Source: Pisaster brevispinus
Lineage: Eukaryota > Echinodermata > Asteroidea > Forcipulatida > Asteriidae
Assembly: GCA_023634235.1 (NCBI GenBank)
Contig: JAMKCF010000002.1
Span: 7,262,722 to 7,326,721, forward strand
DNA: 64,000 nucleotides
Direction of reading: 5' to 3'
Position 1 is the first letter of the stretch. Each line of letters opens with the position of its first letter. Positions 62,487 to 64,000 of the stretch are shown here, in pieces. The position numbers and the translations under genes are program-made. The notes under the pieces were generated by a model, which was not told where the DNA came from, ran no database searches, and saw nothing but the letters and a program-made list of their open reading frames with translations.

Positions 62487-64000
62487 TTTCAAAAACCACT
62501 GGAATTACCTGTTTAAATTAAAATATAAACGATATTCTTTGTTAACATTAAAAGACAGAATTTATCTTAAAATGCGTTAGTTTCAATCAAGCGAAAATGG
62601 TCGTTCTTTGGTGGAAAAGTTGTTCAGTTCGAAAAAATAGCTTGACGTAGGTCTAAGTCGGTTGATTGGTTGCAGGTAATTTGCAAAATTTGAACAATTT
62701 CTGGGTAATAAAAATGGAGAAGACGGGTAATATAATGGAACACATTTGTTTACTGAAATTAACAAACCAACTAGCATAACAATGCTTATGATCACTGAAA
62801 GATCCCGTTGTTTGCAGCGTACTTCTCCATGAATACTAGGCCTGCGTCCTAAACGAAGTCACAATAGGTCCTATTGGTGGACAACGCTAATACTCAGTCT
62901 TGTAAGGTATTCTGCTTATGAACAGGAAGAGGAGTTTCTCCCTGGATTTTCTGAATGTAAGCTTACAAGAAACAGCGTATTTATACACTGACGTTCTTTA
63001 GTTATTAGCACAGGGGGATATAGTGTATGGTGACAGCTCGCCTTGAGCCTTAATCTTATGCGCTATCAGTTATTTGTTTTGAGGAATCCCTTGATATCTA
63101 CAAACCAATTCTAGTCTCAATAGAAATAGTACAGTGAAACCAATCACACACGGAATCTGTACAGTGACAATACGCGCCCACAGCGGGATTGACGACGTCC
63201 GATCACCTTACTATGTCAGAGCCAAAGTAAATGACCCGTAGTCCGCGCATGACAATCGGTTACTATCTCCTGATTTGTCCACACCTCTGTTTTGCAGTTT
63301 CTCATCAAATAGCTGCAGTAAGCAAAATTCATTCCTTGCCCGAATTGAATGGAAGGACTGTGTATACCTTCACATGGCCGTGATTATTTGCGTAACCTGT
63401 GATCAATGTACGATACAATATCAAGCAAACTACACGCCCCTTCATCATGTCGCTGTTTACTGTCACATACCTTGAATTTCTACCCGATACGAATACGGTA
63501 AATCGAAATGAAGAAGCGAGCATTCGTTGTATTATATATCCCACGGCTGTCAGACTGTCAGTCTTACAAACAGCCTTAAACAGCTACTTGAGGGAAATTT
63601 TTGTAACGGGAATACTTTAAAGTATGATTTTGAACACTTTAGATTTTTTTTATAGGCCTATTATCGATAAAAAAGGGCCCCAATCTCAAGGTTAAAAAAA
63701 CAACAACTAGAAACACTTCTGCAGTTGACGGCGTGCGTCATATACAAAATAACAATACTTTGATGTCATTAATGGGACTTTGCATGTTACTCCTCTATGC
63801 TGCAACAATGCGGCTATACAAAACGGAGTTTCCACATACGTTACATGAGTGATGATGAACCAGGCCTTTTTGCGAATCTTTTTGCACTGGAGAAGGGTAT
63901 GCACACTCTAAAAAAAGGAGTGTAAAATTTTGCTGAGTAAAACTGCCGAGTACAATGTGTAAAATGTTGTCATTATTGGGTAAAACGTGATTGTTGTTAT
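62487..64000. other. Upstream region of the secreted-protein gene
   Basis: No exon-like frame was supported on either strand. The right edge (63903-63995) contains gtgtaaaatgttgtcattattgggtaaaacg, similar to the sequence at 60595-60640 (gaacattgtcaatactgggtaaaatg), so a dispersed repeat runs off the window. No promoter element could be assigned. Confidence 0.5.

Overview
This is animal nuclear DNA: intron-rich split genes with GT-AG junctions, AT-rich introns, and many SINEs, MITEs and retroelements. The dense small inverted-repeat elements, the tRNA-derived SINEs and the gene sequences suggest a marine invertebrate deuterostome, most likely an echinoderm. That placement is an inference from repeat style and protein similarity; no species marker is present.

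Three multi-exon genes were assembled by hand from splice sites with consistent reading phase. (1) Minus strand, 18.9 to 3.5 kb: an orthologue of MORN1 (MORN repeat-containing protein 1), from its ATG at 18920 through six exons encoding 8-9 MORN repeats and then an acidic, less conserved C-terminal part; the last two exons are less certain. (2) Plus strand, 33.0 to 49.5 kb: a 21-exon gene for a Sec6/EXOC3-like protein (EXOC3L/TNFAIP2 group), 649 codons with every junction in phase. (3) Minus strand, 62.5 to 54.2 kb: a four-exon gene for an unrecognised 498-residue secreted protein with a signal peptide and several basic clusters; all its introns are phase 0.

Between genes 1 and 2 (20.2-28.8 kb) lies an almost complete Ty3/Gypsy LTR retrotransposon. 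It has two LTRs, a tRNA-Leu primer-binding site, a frameshifted gag, a long open pol (protease, RT, RNase H, integrase), a frameshift just before the pol tail, and a polypurine tract. A 141-bp MITE-like palindromic element sits only in its 5' LTR and a 50-bp duplication only in its 3' LTR, so both arose after insertion.

The rest is introns and intergenic DNA holding nested mobile elements. These include a 1.35-kb non-autonomous hAT-like element with an 8-bp target duplication, nested in an older repeat; a pogo/Tigger-like MITE; a 53-bp-TIR MITE; a MITE ending about 120 bp upstream of the MORN1 start codon; and three tRNA-derived SINE families. A Penelope-like fragment lies in a (TA)n tract, and a LINE 3' end interrupts a satellite. 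The most striking non-coding structure is a perfect 142-nt inverted repeat with a 4-nt loop (48332-48619) inside an intron of the Sec6-like gene. Its arms carry a hammerhead-ribozyme-like core that recurs, more or less decayed, at 41.1, 14.4 and 59.8 kb.
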